From Gammaproteobacteria bacterium (GTDB lineage Bacteria > Pseudomonadota > Gammaproteobacteria > Thiohalomonadales > Thiohalomonadaceae): a stretch of DNA of 51,275 nt. Under the pieces are notes generated by a model. The model did not search any database. It had not been told where the DNA came from and was given only the letters and a program-made list of their open reading frames with translations. Position 1 is the stretch's first letter; every line of letters begins with the position of its first letter. Both the position numbers and the translations under genes were made by a program. The stretch lies in assembly GCA_026196275.1 (NCBI GenBank), contig JAPHTQ010000048.1, forward strand, positions 1 through 51,275, given 5' to 3'. Positions 37,746 through 45,985 of this stretch are shown here, piece by piece.

Positions 37746-39195
37746 AGCCAGCGCTTGCCGGTGAGTTGAGCAGCAGATGTACCCAGATGCTGGCGGCGTA
37801 GCCCAGCGCGACGGCCCAGCTCCACTTGAGGTGGTAGAAGAAGGTGTAGATACCGCGTGCCTGCCCCATCAGCGCCACCCCGGCAGCCGAGCCGATGGAG
37901 AGCAGCGAGCCGCCGACACCGGCGGTGAGGGTCACCAGCAGCCACTGATCCAGGCCCATCTGCGGCTGCATGGTGAGCACGGCGAACATCACCGGAATGT
38001 TATCGACGATAGCAGAGAGGAGCCCCACCAGGATATTGGCCCAGGTGGCGCCAAGGCCGTCGTACATAATCTCGGAGACCACCGCCAGGTAGCCCAGGGT
38101 CCCCAGACCACCGACACACAACACCACGCCGTAGAAGAACATCAGGGTATCCCACTCCGCGCGCTTCATGCTGATAAAGATATCAAAGGGTTTGTACCGC
38201 GGTTTGACCATGTGGGCGATCTCATCCATCTCGAACGATTCGGGACCGCTGATGTTGTAGTCCAGCTCCTTCTTTTCGCACATACGCAGGTAGTAGCCGT
38301 AGAACTTCAACAGGCCCATACCGGTCATCATCCCCAGTACCGGCGGCAGGTGCAGCAGGCTGTGACCCAGCACCGCCAGGGTGATGGTGAAGATGAACAG
38401 ACCGATGATGACCAGCCCGCCTTTTTTGATCTCAACCACCTCGTCAGCCGCCTCCGGTGAGCCTTTGGGTACTACCAGCGATAATATCGCTGCCGGTACC
38501 AGCCAGTTGACCAGGGAGGGGAGGAACAGCGAGAAAAACTCCTGGAACTGTACGATGCCTTTCTGCCATACCATCAGTGTGGTGATGTCGCCGAAGGGGG
38601 AGAAGGCACCACCGGCGTTGGCGGCAACCACAATATTGAGACAGGCCAGGGCGATAAAATCGGGTTTACCCACACCCACGGCCATCACCACAGCTGCCAT
38701 CAGCAGCGCGGTGGTGAGGTTGTCCGCGACCGGGGAGATGAAAAAAGCGAGCAGGCCGGTAACCCAGAAGACGGTGCGCAGGGTAAAGCCGCGGTTAACC
38801 AGCCAGGCGCGCAGGGCGTTGAAGACCTGGCGCTCCTCCATGGTGTTGATAAAGGTCATTGCCGCCAGCAGGAACAGCAGCAGCTCGGCATACTCCATCA
38901 GATTGTGGCGGATGGCGTTGCCGGCGGTCTCGGTATCACCGTGTGAAACGTAGGCAATCCCCACCAGCATCCAGATGATACCGGCAGCCACGATAACCGG
39001 TTTGGACTTGCGCAGGTGCAGAAACTCCTCACCGACCACGATGGCGTAGGCCAGGACAAAGACGATGACTGCCGTGATCCCGTACCAGGTATGGGTCAGG
39101 TCAAGCTGGCCGTTCGCCGATGCGGCAAACGCGCTGACAGGCACTGCCAGCAGGGTAAGTAGCCCGAGAAGTAGTTGCAGGATTCGCCGGTTCAT
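37744..39195 (-). CDS. nhaD: NhaD-type sodium:proton antiporter
   Basis: It has 483 residues with a cleavable-looking N-terminal hydrophobic segment (VPVSAFAA) and about 12 further membrane helices. NhaD/ArsB-superfamily features are SPVADNLTTALLMAAVV and NIVVAANAGGAFSPFGDITTLMVWQ, plus the second half with VDNIPVMFAVLTMQP and SIGSAAGVALMGQ. NhaD proteins export Na+ (or Li+) in exchange for protons at alkaline pH and are frequent in marine and haloalkaliphilic bacteria. Confidence 0.93.
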   Translation of the reverse strand: MNRRILQLLLGLLTLLAVPVSAFAASANGQLDLTHTWYGITAVIVFVLAYAIVVGEEFLHLRKSKPVIVAAGIIWMLVGIAYVSHGDTETAGNAIRHNLMEYAELLLFLLAAMTFINTMEERQVFNALRAWLVNRGFTLRTVFWVTGLLAFFISPVADNLTTALLMAAVVMAVGVGKPDFIALACLNIVVAANAGGAFSPFGDITTLMVWQKGIVQFQEFFSLFLPSLVNWLVPAAILSLVVPKGSPEAADEVVEIKKGGLVIIGLFIFTITLAVLGHSLLHLPPVLGMMTGMGLLKFYGYYLRMCEKKELDYNISGPESFEMDEIAHMVKPRYKPFDIFISMKRAEWDTLMFFYGVVLCVGGLGTLGYLAVVSEIMYDGLGATWANILVGLLSAIVDNIPVMFAVLTMQPQMGLDQWLLVTLTAGVGGSLLSIGSAAGVALMGQARGIYTFFYHLKWSWAVALGYAASIWVHLLLNSPASAG

Positions 39196-39361
39196 TGTTG
39201 TTCCTTTGGATTACGGGACTTGCCTGGCGGCACATAACCGCATGCAAGGGTTCAGGGATTGCAAACCGGGCATTCTATCATAAGGAAGCGCTTTTTTGCT
39301 GGATTTGCATTTGCCGGAGTGTTGTCTTCGACAAGCCAGCTTGATTTTTCTGAAACCCGAC

Positions 39362-39473
39362 TATACTAATCAAGTATGAGTGATTGATTCCTGGTGGTTT
39401 TGCCTTTGGTTGAATCCCTCCCCCCTGCGCAGCAATGCGCAATTACCCTGCGGCGACGCAGGGTTTTTTTTGC
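39362..39473 (+). ncRNA. Candidate intergenic small RNA with promoter and terminator
   Basis: In the 321-base gap between nhaD and the acetyltransferase gene, a -10-like TATACT is at 39362-39367, with a TTGATT 15 bases upstream. A GC-rich hairpin, ACCCTGCG-GCGA-CGCAGGGT, with eight T's ends at about 39473. The implied transcript of about 100 bases has no upstream coding sequence. It also contains a TGCGCA-GCAA-TGCGCA hairpin and the C-rich single-stranded CCCTCCCCCC, which could pair with Shine-Dalgarno sequences. No known RNA family was recognised. Short frames in it lack ribosome sites. Confidence 0.5.
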
Positions 39474-39516
39474 CTGCTGTACGGCGAGGGCGCGGGTTTG
39501 CGTGTGGCCGGATGAG

Positions 39517-42195
39517 CTACAGGTTGATGGTCGCGACCATGATGCCGGGATCCTCGTCGCTGGCCTGCAAGTGAAAACCGAGTGATTTGACCAGCTCCAG
39601 CATTTTCTTGTTGTCCCCCAGGATCTCCCCGTCCATGCTGTTGAAACCGCGCTCCTGCGCGGCATCCATCAGGTGGGTCATCAGCTGTGAGCCGATGCCT
39701 CGGTGTTGCCACTCATCGGCTACCACCAGAGCGAACTCGCAGCTTTTGCCGTCCGGGTTCATGACATATCGTGCGACCCCCAGTTCAATCTCATTGCCTC
39801 CCTTCTCCTGCACCGCGATCAACGCCAGTTCGCGGTTGTAGTCAAGCTGGGTGAAGCGTACCAGCATCTCCGGTGTCAACTCGTTGAGGGTCTGCATGAA
39901 GCGGAAATACTTTGCCTGGGGAGATAGCTTGCGCACAAAACTCTGTTCGATTTCGGCATCCTCAGGCCGGATCGGACGGACAGTGATGTTGGAGCCATCA
40001 GCCAGTTGCATCTGTTTGACAAGGTGGTGTGGGTAGGGATGGATGGCCATGTGGCTGTAGGGGTCCAGCGAAGGGGTGCGGTGCGTCACCACAATGCGAC
40101 AGTCCAGCGCCAGTACGCCCTGGTTGTCCGCCACCAGCGGATTGATGTCCATCTCCACGATTTGTGGCAACTCACAGACCATCTCCGAAACCCGGCACAG
40201 GGCCTGCACCAGCGCATCCAGGTTGGCCGGTTCGAGATCGCGATGTGCCTGCAGCAGCCTGGCTGTGCGGGTATGCTCAATCAGGGTGCTGGCAAGAAAG
40301 CGGTTCAGTGGTGGCAGGGCCACGGCGCGGTCACGCATGATCTCCACCGCGGTGCCGCCGGCACCGAAGGTAATAATGGGACCGAACACCGGATCCCGGG
40401 TGACGCCGACCAGCAGCTCCCGGGCATGGCGGGAGTGGTACATCGGTTCGATCAGCACACCGTCTATGCCGGCCTCCGGGGCCTTTTCCCGCACCTCCTC
40501 CACCAGTTCGTGGTAGGCGGTACGCACCGCTTGGGCGTTGTTGATATTAAGTCGTACTCCGCCGACATCGGTTTTGTGGGTCAGCTGTGGTGAATTGATC
40601 TTCATCACCACCGGAAAGCCGTGGTTTTCGGCGGCAACCAGTGCCTCATTGGCCGAGCGGCAGTTACTGCCGGCAGAGACCGGAATGGCAAAGGCGTGCA
40701 GCAGGGCCTTCGCCTCCAAGGGGGCGAGCTGGCTGCGCTGTTCGGCCAGGGCACTTTCGATGATCAGACGTGCCCCCTCGACGTCGGGTCTGCTCTGCTT
40801 GCCGAGTGAACCGGGTACCTGCACCAGCAACTGCTGGTTACGGTAGTAGTTGGCGAGAAAGGCGAAGGCCTCTACCGAGGATTCGGGATTGCTGAAAGCG
40901 GGAATGTGGTGCTTGGCGAACAGGGCGTTGGCGCTGCGAACATGGCCGTCTCCCATCCAGCAGGCGAGCACCAGTTTCTCCTTTTTCTCCCGCGCCTTGA
41001 TCACGGCGCGGGCACAGGCTTCCGCGTCGGTCATCGCCTGGGGGGTGAGCATCACCAACACGCCATCGATCTCCGGGTCCGAAAGGCAGGCCTCGGTGGC
41101 CATGGCATAACGCTCATCACTGGCATCACCGAGTAGGTCGATAGGATTGCCGTGGGACCAGTGTGGCGGAAGGTTTTGCTCCAGCGTCGCCAAAGTCGCT
41201 GCCGAAAGATCGGCCAGTTTTACGCCGAGGTCGGCGGCCCGATCAGTGGCCATCACCCCGGGACCACCGCCGTTGGTGATGATTGCCAGGCGATTACCGC
41301 TGACCCGATGTGAGGCCGAGAGCAGCTGTGCCGCAGCAAACAGTTGCGAGATACTGTCCGCACGCACCACACCGGCACGCTGCAGCGCAGCGTCGAACAC
41401 ATCATCATCACCAATGAGGGCACCGGTATGGGTCAGCGCCGCCCTGGAGCCGCTGCTGTGGCGTCCTGCCTTGATCACCACCACGGGTTTCATTCTTGCT
41501 GCCACTCGCAGGCCGCTCATGAAGCTGCGCGAGTTACGGATCCCCTCGATATAGAGCAGGATGCTCTTGGTCTCGTTGTCCTGGGCAAGGAAATCGAGGA
41601 GGTCACCGAAATCGACATCCGCGGCATCGCCCAGCGAGGCGATGGCCGAAAAGCCGACATCCCGGGTTTCGGCCCAGTCCAATATGGCGGTGCAGAGTGC
41701 CCCTGACTGCGACACCATCGCCATCTTGCCGGGCCGGGCGGCGTTTTTGCCGAAAGTGGCGTTCATCCCCACCCTGGGGCGGATAAGACCCAGACAGTTG
41801 GGGCCGAGAATGCGGATCTGGTACTGATGAGCCGCCTCCAGCATCTTGCGCTCCAGCACCGCTCCCTTGCCATCGCCCTCGCCAAAACCGGCAGAGAGGA
41901 CGATCGCCGCACGCACGCCGTGCTCGCCGCAGGCGTGGATGATCTCCGGTACGCTGGCAGCGGGGGTGGCGATCACCGCCAGGTCGATTGCCTGGGTGAT
42001 CGACTGGATGTCGGGATAACAGGGCTTGCCTTTGAGAGCCTTATGCTTGGGATTGATAGGGTAGAGTTCGCCATGAAATCCCGCATTCAGCAGGTTCTCG
42101 TAAACCAGCGTGCCGACTGAATTGGTACGGGTGCTGGCGCCAAACAGGGCTATCGACCGTGGAGAGAAGAGGCGATCGAGATAGTGCGGACCCAT
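39517..42195 (-). CDS. pat: Pat/PatZ-type protein lysine acetyltransferase (ADP-forming acyl-CoA synthetase-like domain plus GNAT)
   Basis: It has 892 residues. The CoA-binding and succinyl-CoA-ligase-like domains (about 1-460; GASTRTNSVGTLVYENL, MVSQSGALCTAILDWA) are followed by an ATP-grasp domain (~480-700) and a C-terminal GNAT domain (~725-892), with the acetyl-CoA loop in VVADEWQHRGIGSQLM. This order and length match E. coli PatZ/Salmonella Pat, which acetylate acetyl-CoA synthetase and other proteins. The nucleotide-binding half is usually catalytically inactive in Pat. The gene is divergent from a deacetylase. Confidence 0.9.
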   Translation of the reverse strand: MGPHYLDRLFSPRSIALFGASTRTNSVGTLVYENLLNAGFHGELYPINPKHKALKGKPCYPDIQSITQAIDLAVIATPAASVPEIIHACGEHGVRAAIVLSAGFGEGDGKGAVLERKMLEAAHQYQIRILGPNCLGLIRPRVGMNATFGKNAARPGKMAMVSQSGALCTAILDWAETRDVGFSAIASLGDAADVDFGDLLDFLAQDNETKSILLYIEGIRNSRSFMSGLRVAARMKPVVVIKAGRHSSGSRAALTHTGALIGDDDVFDAALQRAGVVRADSISQLFAAAQLLSASHRVSGNRLAIITNGGGPGVMATDRAADLGVKLADLSAATLATLEQNLPPHWSHGNPIDLLGDASDERYAMATEACLSDPEIDGVLVMLTPQAMTDAEACARAVIKAREKKEKLVLACWMGDGHVRSANALFAKHHIPAFSNPESSVEAFAFLANYYRNQQLLVQVPGSLGKQSRPDVEGARLIIESALAEQRSQLAPLEAKALLHAFAIPVSAGSNCRSANEALVAAENHGFPVVMKINSPQLTHKTDVGGVRLNINNAQAVRTAYHELVEEVREKAPEAGIDGVLIEPMYHSRHARELLVGVTRDPVFGPIITFGAGGTAVEIMRDRAVALPPLNRFLASTLIEHTRTARLLQAHRDLEPANLDALVQALCRVSEMVCELPQIVEMDINPLVADNQGVLALDCRIVVTHRTPSLDPYSHMAIHPYPHHLVKQMQLADGSNITVRPIRPEDAEIEQSFVRKLSPQAKYFRFMQTLNELTPEMLVRFTQLDYNRELALIAVQEKGGNEIELGVARYVMNPDGKSCEFALVVADEWQHRGIGSQLMTHLMDAAQERGFNSMDGEILGDNKKMLELVKSLGFHLQASDEDPGIMVATINL

Positions 42196-42313
42196 ATATG
42201 ACTCCCTTGCAAGCTGCTAGTATTGGACAAATCGCGTTGTAGCGCATGGTAACGTCGACAGCAAAAGCCATGCTCGCATAAACACAACTTTTCTGGCCCT
42301 CACAGGCACTCTG

Positions 42314-43234
42314 ATGACCATAGCATTTATTTCCCATCCTGATTGTGAAAAACATGACATGGGGCCAGCCCACCCTGAATCCCCGGCACGCCTGCGTGCC
42401 ATTCAGGACCACCTGATCGCCACCGGTCTGGATATGGCACTGCGCCACTACAGCGCCCCGTTGGCAACGCGCGAACAGCTTTGCCGGGTACATGACCGGG
42501 ACTATATCGAGAGTGTTTTCGAGCGTGCGCCGGCAGAGGGCGTCGTCTGGCTCGATCCGGATACCGGTATGATGCCCCATACCCTAACCGCCGCCTTGCG
42601 CGCTGCAGGGGCCGCGGTGCTCGCTTCCGAGCTGGTCATGGAGGGTAAGAGCAGTCAGGCCTTCTGCAGCGTGCGCCCGCCGGGACACCACGCCAAGCGC
42701 CATGGGGCCATGGGGTTCTGTCTGTTTAACAATCTTGCGGTGGGAGCGGCCCACGCAATGGAGAACTACGGTATCGAGCGCCTGGCGATTGTCGACTTCG
42801 ACGTGCACCACGGCAACGGCACCGAAGATATCTTTCGCGATGACGAGCGGGTGCTGCTCTGCTCCTCCTTCCGCCACCCCTTCTACCCCTTCAGCGGCGC
42901 CGAGACCGAGTCGGACCACATCATCAACGCACCCCTAAAAGGCGGCAGCGACGGCGCCGCCTTCGGCACCATGGTGGAGGAAAAGTGGCTGCCCGCACTG
43001 CACGCCTTCAAACCGCAACTGATGTTCATCTCCGCCGGCTTCGACGCCCACGCCGAAGACGAAATGGGCGGAATGCGCCTGCTGGAGGCTGACTACAAGT
43101 GGGTGACTGCCGAAATGAAAAAAGTGATGCTCGACTACGGCGAGGGCCGCATCGTCTCCATGCTGGAGGGCGGCTACGAACTCGGCCCGCTGGCACGCAG
43201 CGTAGCGGCGCATCTTAACGGTATGCTTGATTGA
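42314..43234 (+). CDS. Histone-deacetylase-family amidohydrolase
   Basis: Zinc-dependent deacetylase of 306 residues, class II HDAC/acetylpolyamine amidohydrolase-like. It has HPESPARLRAI, the active-site RPPGHHAKRHGAMGFCLFNN, the zinc site DFDVHHGNGTEDIF and SAGFDAHAEDEMGG, and the C-terminal MLEGGYEL with its transition-state region. The substrate could be acetyl-lysine on proteins, acetylpolyamines or small amides. Divergent placement from a Pat-type acetyltransferase, 118 bases away, favours protein deacetylation, as with B. subtilis AcuC/AcuA; this is inference. Confidence 0.93.
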   Translation: MTIAFISHPDCEKHDMGPAHPESPARLRAIQDHLIATGLDMALRHYSAPLATREQLCRVHDRDYIESVFERAPAEGVVWLDPDTGMMPHTLTAALRAAGAAVLASELVMEGKSSQAFCSVRPPGHHAKRHGAMGFCLFNNLAVGAAHAMENYGIERLAIVDFDVHHGNGTEDIFRDDERVLLCSSFRHPFYPFSGAETESDHIINAPLKGGSDGAAFGTMVEEKWLPALHAFKPQLMFISAGFDAHAEDEMGGMRLLEADYKWVTAEMKKVMLDYGEGRIVSMLEGGYELGPLARSVAAHLNGMLD

Positions 43235-43516
43235 GGGGGCACGGTATTACCGCTAAGGTGTCGTGCGAGTTTGCATTTGTCAGCACAGGTAAGAGTGTAT
43301 CGATGAGATCAGTTTGCGGCCAATAACGGGCATTCAGAAGAGGATTGCCTAAGGGCCGCTATCTAATCAAAACAGTCTTTCTGCCAAGCATGAAATAAGT
43401 ATACCGTCCCCGGAACTCTCTTTAGCCACGAACCCTGCACAAACCGGCCTGCTTGCCTGTGCCGCAACAAGCCATTACCATGCTGTGAAGGAGATAAACA
43501 CAAGGATGCGTTTTCC
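43235..43516. other. 282-base spacer before the integron
   Basis: No gene, attC site, strong promoter or terminator was recognised here. A Shine-Dalgarno-like AAGGAG at 43488-43493 lies about 24 bases before the integrase start, and a second ATG at 43506 in another frame precedes it. The core-to-accessory transition falls in this stretch, making it the likely left boundary of the integron. Confidence 0.5.
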
Positions 43517-44545
43517 ATGCGTTCAAGGAGACCACCAGAACACAGCAGTAACCCCATCAACACCGATCGGCTCGTCGGCAACTCGAAGCTGCTTGGCCAA
43601 CTGCGCGATGACATTCGCCGCAGGCACTACAGCATACGCACCGAACAGGCCTACATCGACTGGGCCAGGCGCTACATCCTCTTTCACGGCAAGCGCCACC
43701 CCAATGACATGGGCGAGGCCGAAATCACCACCTTCCTCAACCACCTGGCCGTAGAGCGCAATGTCGCCGCATCGACTCAGAATCAGGCACTCAACGCGTT
43801 GTTGTTTCTCTACAAGCAGACCCTTAACCGCGAAGAGCTACATCTCGACAACCTGACCCGCGCCAAGCGCCCTGAGCGCCTCCCCAGCGTGTTCGAGCGC
43901 GACGAGGTGGAACGCCTCATCGGGCAACTGGAAGGCACGCACAAACTGATCGCCGCCCTGCTCTACGGCGGTGGACTGCGACTGCTGGAATGCCTGCGCC
44001 TGCGTATTCAGGATATCGAATTCGGCCGCAACCAGATCATCGTATGTAGCGGCAAGGGCGCCAAGGACCGCGTAACCCTGCTGCCGCCGGCCCTGGTCGA
44101 GCCGATCCGCCAACAGATGGCCGTGGCGAAAGTGCTCCACGCCGAGGATCTCGCCGCAGGCTACGGCGAGGTCTACCTGCCCCATGCGCTGGAGAGAAAG
44201 TACCCGAATGCCGCCCGGCAATGGGGATGGCAATACCTCTTTCCGGCGCCGGACACCGCCATCGACCCACGTTCGGGAAAGAGAAGGCGCCATCATTTTG
44301 GCGAGTCATCGGTGCAACGTGCCGTCAAAAAGGCCATCAAGGCAGCCGGGATCTACAAACATGGCAGTTGCCACACCCTGCGACACAGTTTCGCCACTCA
44401 TCTGCTAGAAGATGGATACGACATTCGCACCGTGCAGGAGTTGCTGGGGCACAAGGATGTACGCACCACCATGATCTACACCCACGTAATGAACAAGGGG
44501 CCGCTGGGGGTGAAGAGTCCGTTGATAAATTTAAAAGGATTTTGA
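43517..44545 (+). CDS. intI: Integron integrase (IntI-type tyrosine recombinase)
   Basis: It has 342 residues. The N-terminal SAM-like domain reads [26 protein letters not shown]. Catalytic residues are Arg in [12 protein letters not shown], Lys in [23 protein letters not shown] (His-x-x-Arg), the His in [10 protein letters not shown] and the nucleophile Tyr in IYTHV. The insertion unique to IntI is present at about residues 215-265 ([19 protein letters not shown] and [11 protein letters not shown]), separating it from XerC/D. Usual integrons transcribe intI away from the array; here it reads towards it. It is four bases upstream of the next gene. Confidence 0.95.
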   Translation: MRSRRPPEHSSNPINTDRLVGNSKLLGQLRDDIRRRHYSIRTEQAYIDWARRYILFHGKRHPNDMGEAEITTFLNHLAVERNVAASTQNQALNALLFLYKQTLNREELHLDNLTRAKRPERLPSVFERDEVERLIGQLEGTHKLIAALLYGGGLRLLECLRLRIQDIEFGRNQIIVCSGKGAKDRVTLLPPALVEPIRQQMAVAKVLHAEDLAAGYGEVYLPHALERKYPNAARQWGWQYLFPAPDTAIDPRSGKRRRHHFGESSVQRAVKKAIKAAGIYKHGSCHTLRHSFATHLLEDGYDIRTVQELLGHKDVRTTMIYTHVMNKGPLGVKSPLINLKGF

Positions 44546-44549
44546 CGTC

Positions 44550-44924
44550 ATGCGAATCACCACTACGCTGCGGCCTGGACAAAAAGGGACTAAACACCTG
44601 ACAGAAAAATATGGGGAGCGCCTGGTGTGTGTACGCTACAGGTTGGATCAGAACACAGGAAAAAGGTACACCACCATAGAACTCATCGAACAGGAAAGTG
44701 AAACGTGCAGTCCCGCAGCAGACGATAAACTTGACCAGCATCAATATCACAGTCAACGACTTGGTTTGCGAATAGAATATTGGGAAACTGACCTGCGAGA
44801 AAAGGTTAAACAAGCCGGCGGGATATGGCGTCCACGCCACAAACTGTGGGAACTGCCCTATAGCGATGTGGTGTCAATGGGACTGGAATCACGTGTGGTT
44901 GGGAAAGGGCTCGCAGAAAATTGA
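44550..44924 (+). CDS. Conserved small protein coupled to intI, function unknown
   Basis: It has 124 residues beginning MRITTTLRPGQKGTKHLTEKYGERLVCVRYRLD, a Gly-Lys-rich basic N-terminus. A polar middle follows, then a C-terminal segment LREKVKQAGGIWRPRHKLWELPYSDVVSMGLE that resembles DNA-binding or single-strand-contacting modules only in being basic and aromatic. No membrane helix. The start lies four bases after the intI stop, so it is translated from the same message. I recall similar proteins scattered in proteobacterial accessory DNA but cannot name a family. It may be an accessory factor of the recombinase or an unrelated passenger. Confidence 0.75.
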   Translation: MRITTTLRPGQKGTKHLTEKYGERLVCVRYRLDQNTGKRYTTIELIEQESETCSPAADDKLDQHQYHSQRLGLRIEYWETDLREKVKQAGGIWRPRHKLWELPYSDVVSMGLESRVVGKGLAEN

Positions 44925-44958
44925 CCGAGACGTGATAGCATTGCGATTAGGGTGGCAG

Positions 44959-45036
44959 ATATAGGAACCTGTATATAGGTTCCTATATATATTAAACAAG
45001 TTACTATATGTAGGAAATGTTAATAAATATAGGAAC
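44959..45036. repeat. 12-bp palindrome and TATAGGAAC repeats in the attI/promoter region
   Basis: ATATAGGAACCT (44959-44970) pairs perfectly with AGGTTCCTATAT (44977-44988) over a six-base loop. ATATAGGAAC recurs at 45027-45036, and a diverged TATATGTAGGAA occurs at about 45004-45015. Three to four copies of one half-site in an AT-rich tract ahead of the first cassette suggest an operator or recombinase-binding array. A GTTAGTT at 45070-45076 could be the attI crossover core. Confidence 0.6.
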
Positions 45037-45099
45037 ATTGGCAAGGGGAGGGGGTGCCTTCCATTGCATGTTAGTTTCCAATAGGAGCTCCATTAATAG

Positions 45100-45945
45100 A
45101 TGAGAGTTAATGAAGAAATTAAGTTTTTGACAAAGAACATCAACTCATTATTGGTGATTCACTATTCCTGTCAAAATCTAAACGATAATATCGAAGGCCT
45201 TTCACCGAGAATTACTTCGATTGCCGTATTGCATGTGGGAAGTTCCACAATGCATAGCTTCTCAATTCACCTGATAGCTGAAATAAAGAAAATATCTCGT
45301 GATGAGATTGACGGTCATTACGATGAGCTCGAGGCAGTAATGCTCGAGGACTTTTATAAATTCGTTCAAGAGCACCAAGATCATTATTGGTTGCATTGGA
45401 ATATGACCAATATAAATTTTGGCTTCGAAACGCTTGAGCATCGCTATCGGGTGTTAACCCAGAAAGTCCCACCTAAAGTCGAAGATTCAAAAAAGTACAA
45501 TTTGTCCTCACTGGTATCGGAAATGTACGGCAAGGACTACGTTGATCATCCAAAGATGCCAAATCTAATGGAGCTTAACGGCGGCAAGTCTAGGGATTTC
45601 CTCACAGGCGCCGAAGAAGTAGAAGCTTTCGAGAGAAAGGAATATATAAAGCTTCACAAATCAACCATGTCAAAAGTTTACTTCTTCAAGTCAGTATTCC
45701 ATAAATTACAGACAAAAAAGCTAATTACCGCGAGATCGAACTGGCCAGCCAAATTAAACAGGGCTTTAGAGTCGTTGCCAGCAAAAGTGTTGGCTTTGAT
45801 CGCCGTTCTATATTCTGTTGGCCAGCTTGGGTATACGGCTTATGTTGCTTTAGGAAAAACCACAGAAGTCACCCAACAGGAAAGCAACGTGATACCGCCA
45901 GAAACTAACAAGCAAATTCAGCCGACCGCTAAAAGCGGCGGCTGA
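45100..45945 (+). CDS. Cassette 1: uncharacterised protein with a C-terminal membrane helix
   Basis: It has 281 residues. A soluble, mostly helical N-terminal part (about 1-235) contains the distinctive WLHWNMTNINFGFETLEHRY stretch. One membrane helix follows (about 228-250, VLALIAVLYSVGQLGYTAYVAL), then a short polar tail. No catalytic motif was recognised. The last dozen residues (NKQIQPTAKSGG) and the stop are encoded by the attC site itself, a common feature of cassette proteins. Membrane-tethered effector or sensor is conceivable, but no function can be assigned. Confidence 0.8.
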   Translation: MRVNEEIKFLTKNINSLLVIHYSCQNLNDNIEGLSPRITSIAVLHVGSSTMHSFSIHLIAEIKKISRDEIDGHYDELEAVMLEDFYKFVQEHQDHYWLHWNMTNINFGFETLEHRYRVLTQKVPPKVEDSKKYNLSSLVSEMYGKDYVDHPKMPNLMELNGGKSRDFLTGAEEVEAFERKEYIKLHKSTMSKVYFFKSVFHKLQTKKLITARSNWPAKLNRALESLPAKVLALIAVLYSVGQLGYTAYVALGKTTEVTQQESNVIPPETNKQIQPTAKSGG

Positions 45946-45959
45946 TTCGGTCGTTATGT
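45903..45959 (+). other. attC site 1 (57 bp)
   Basis: R'' core AACTAAC (45903-45909) and R' core GTTATGT (45953-45959) enclose a stem TCAGCCG-A-CCGC / GCGGCGGCTGA. A45925 is unpaired (extrahelical) and the loop is TAAAA. An unpaired base asymmetrically placed in the stem is what IntI uses to choose the bottom strand. Confidence 0.85.
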
Positions 45960-45985
45960 TTAAAAAAATAAATGAAGAGTAGTCA

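Noticed and set aside
39394-39585. Small plus-strand ORF across the candidate sRNA and the end of pat
   Set aside because: It has no ribosome-binding site, overlaps the terminator hairpin and runs antisense to pat; it looks like a chance frame.
43517-44545. XerC/XerD or phage integrase identity
   Set aside because: The additional IntI-specific segment with DPRSG and the adjoining attC sites favour an integron integrase.
44959-45036. CRISPR-like array
   Set aside because: There are only three or four degenerate half-sites without equal spacers and no cas genes.
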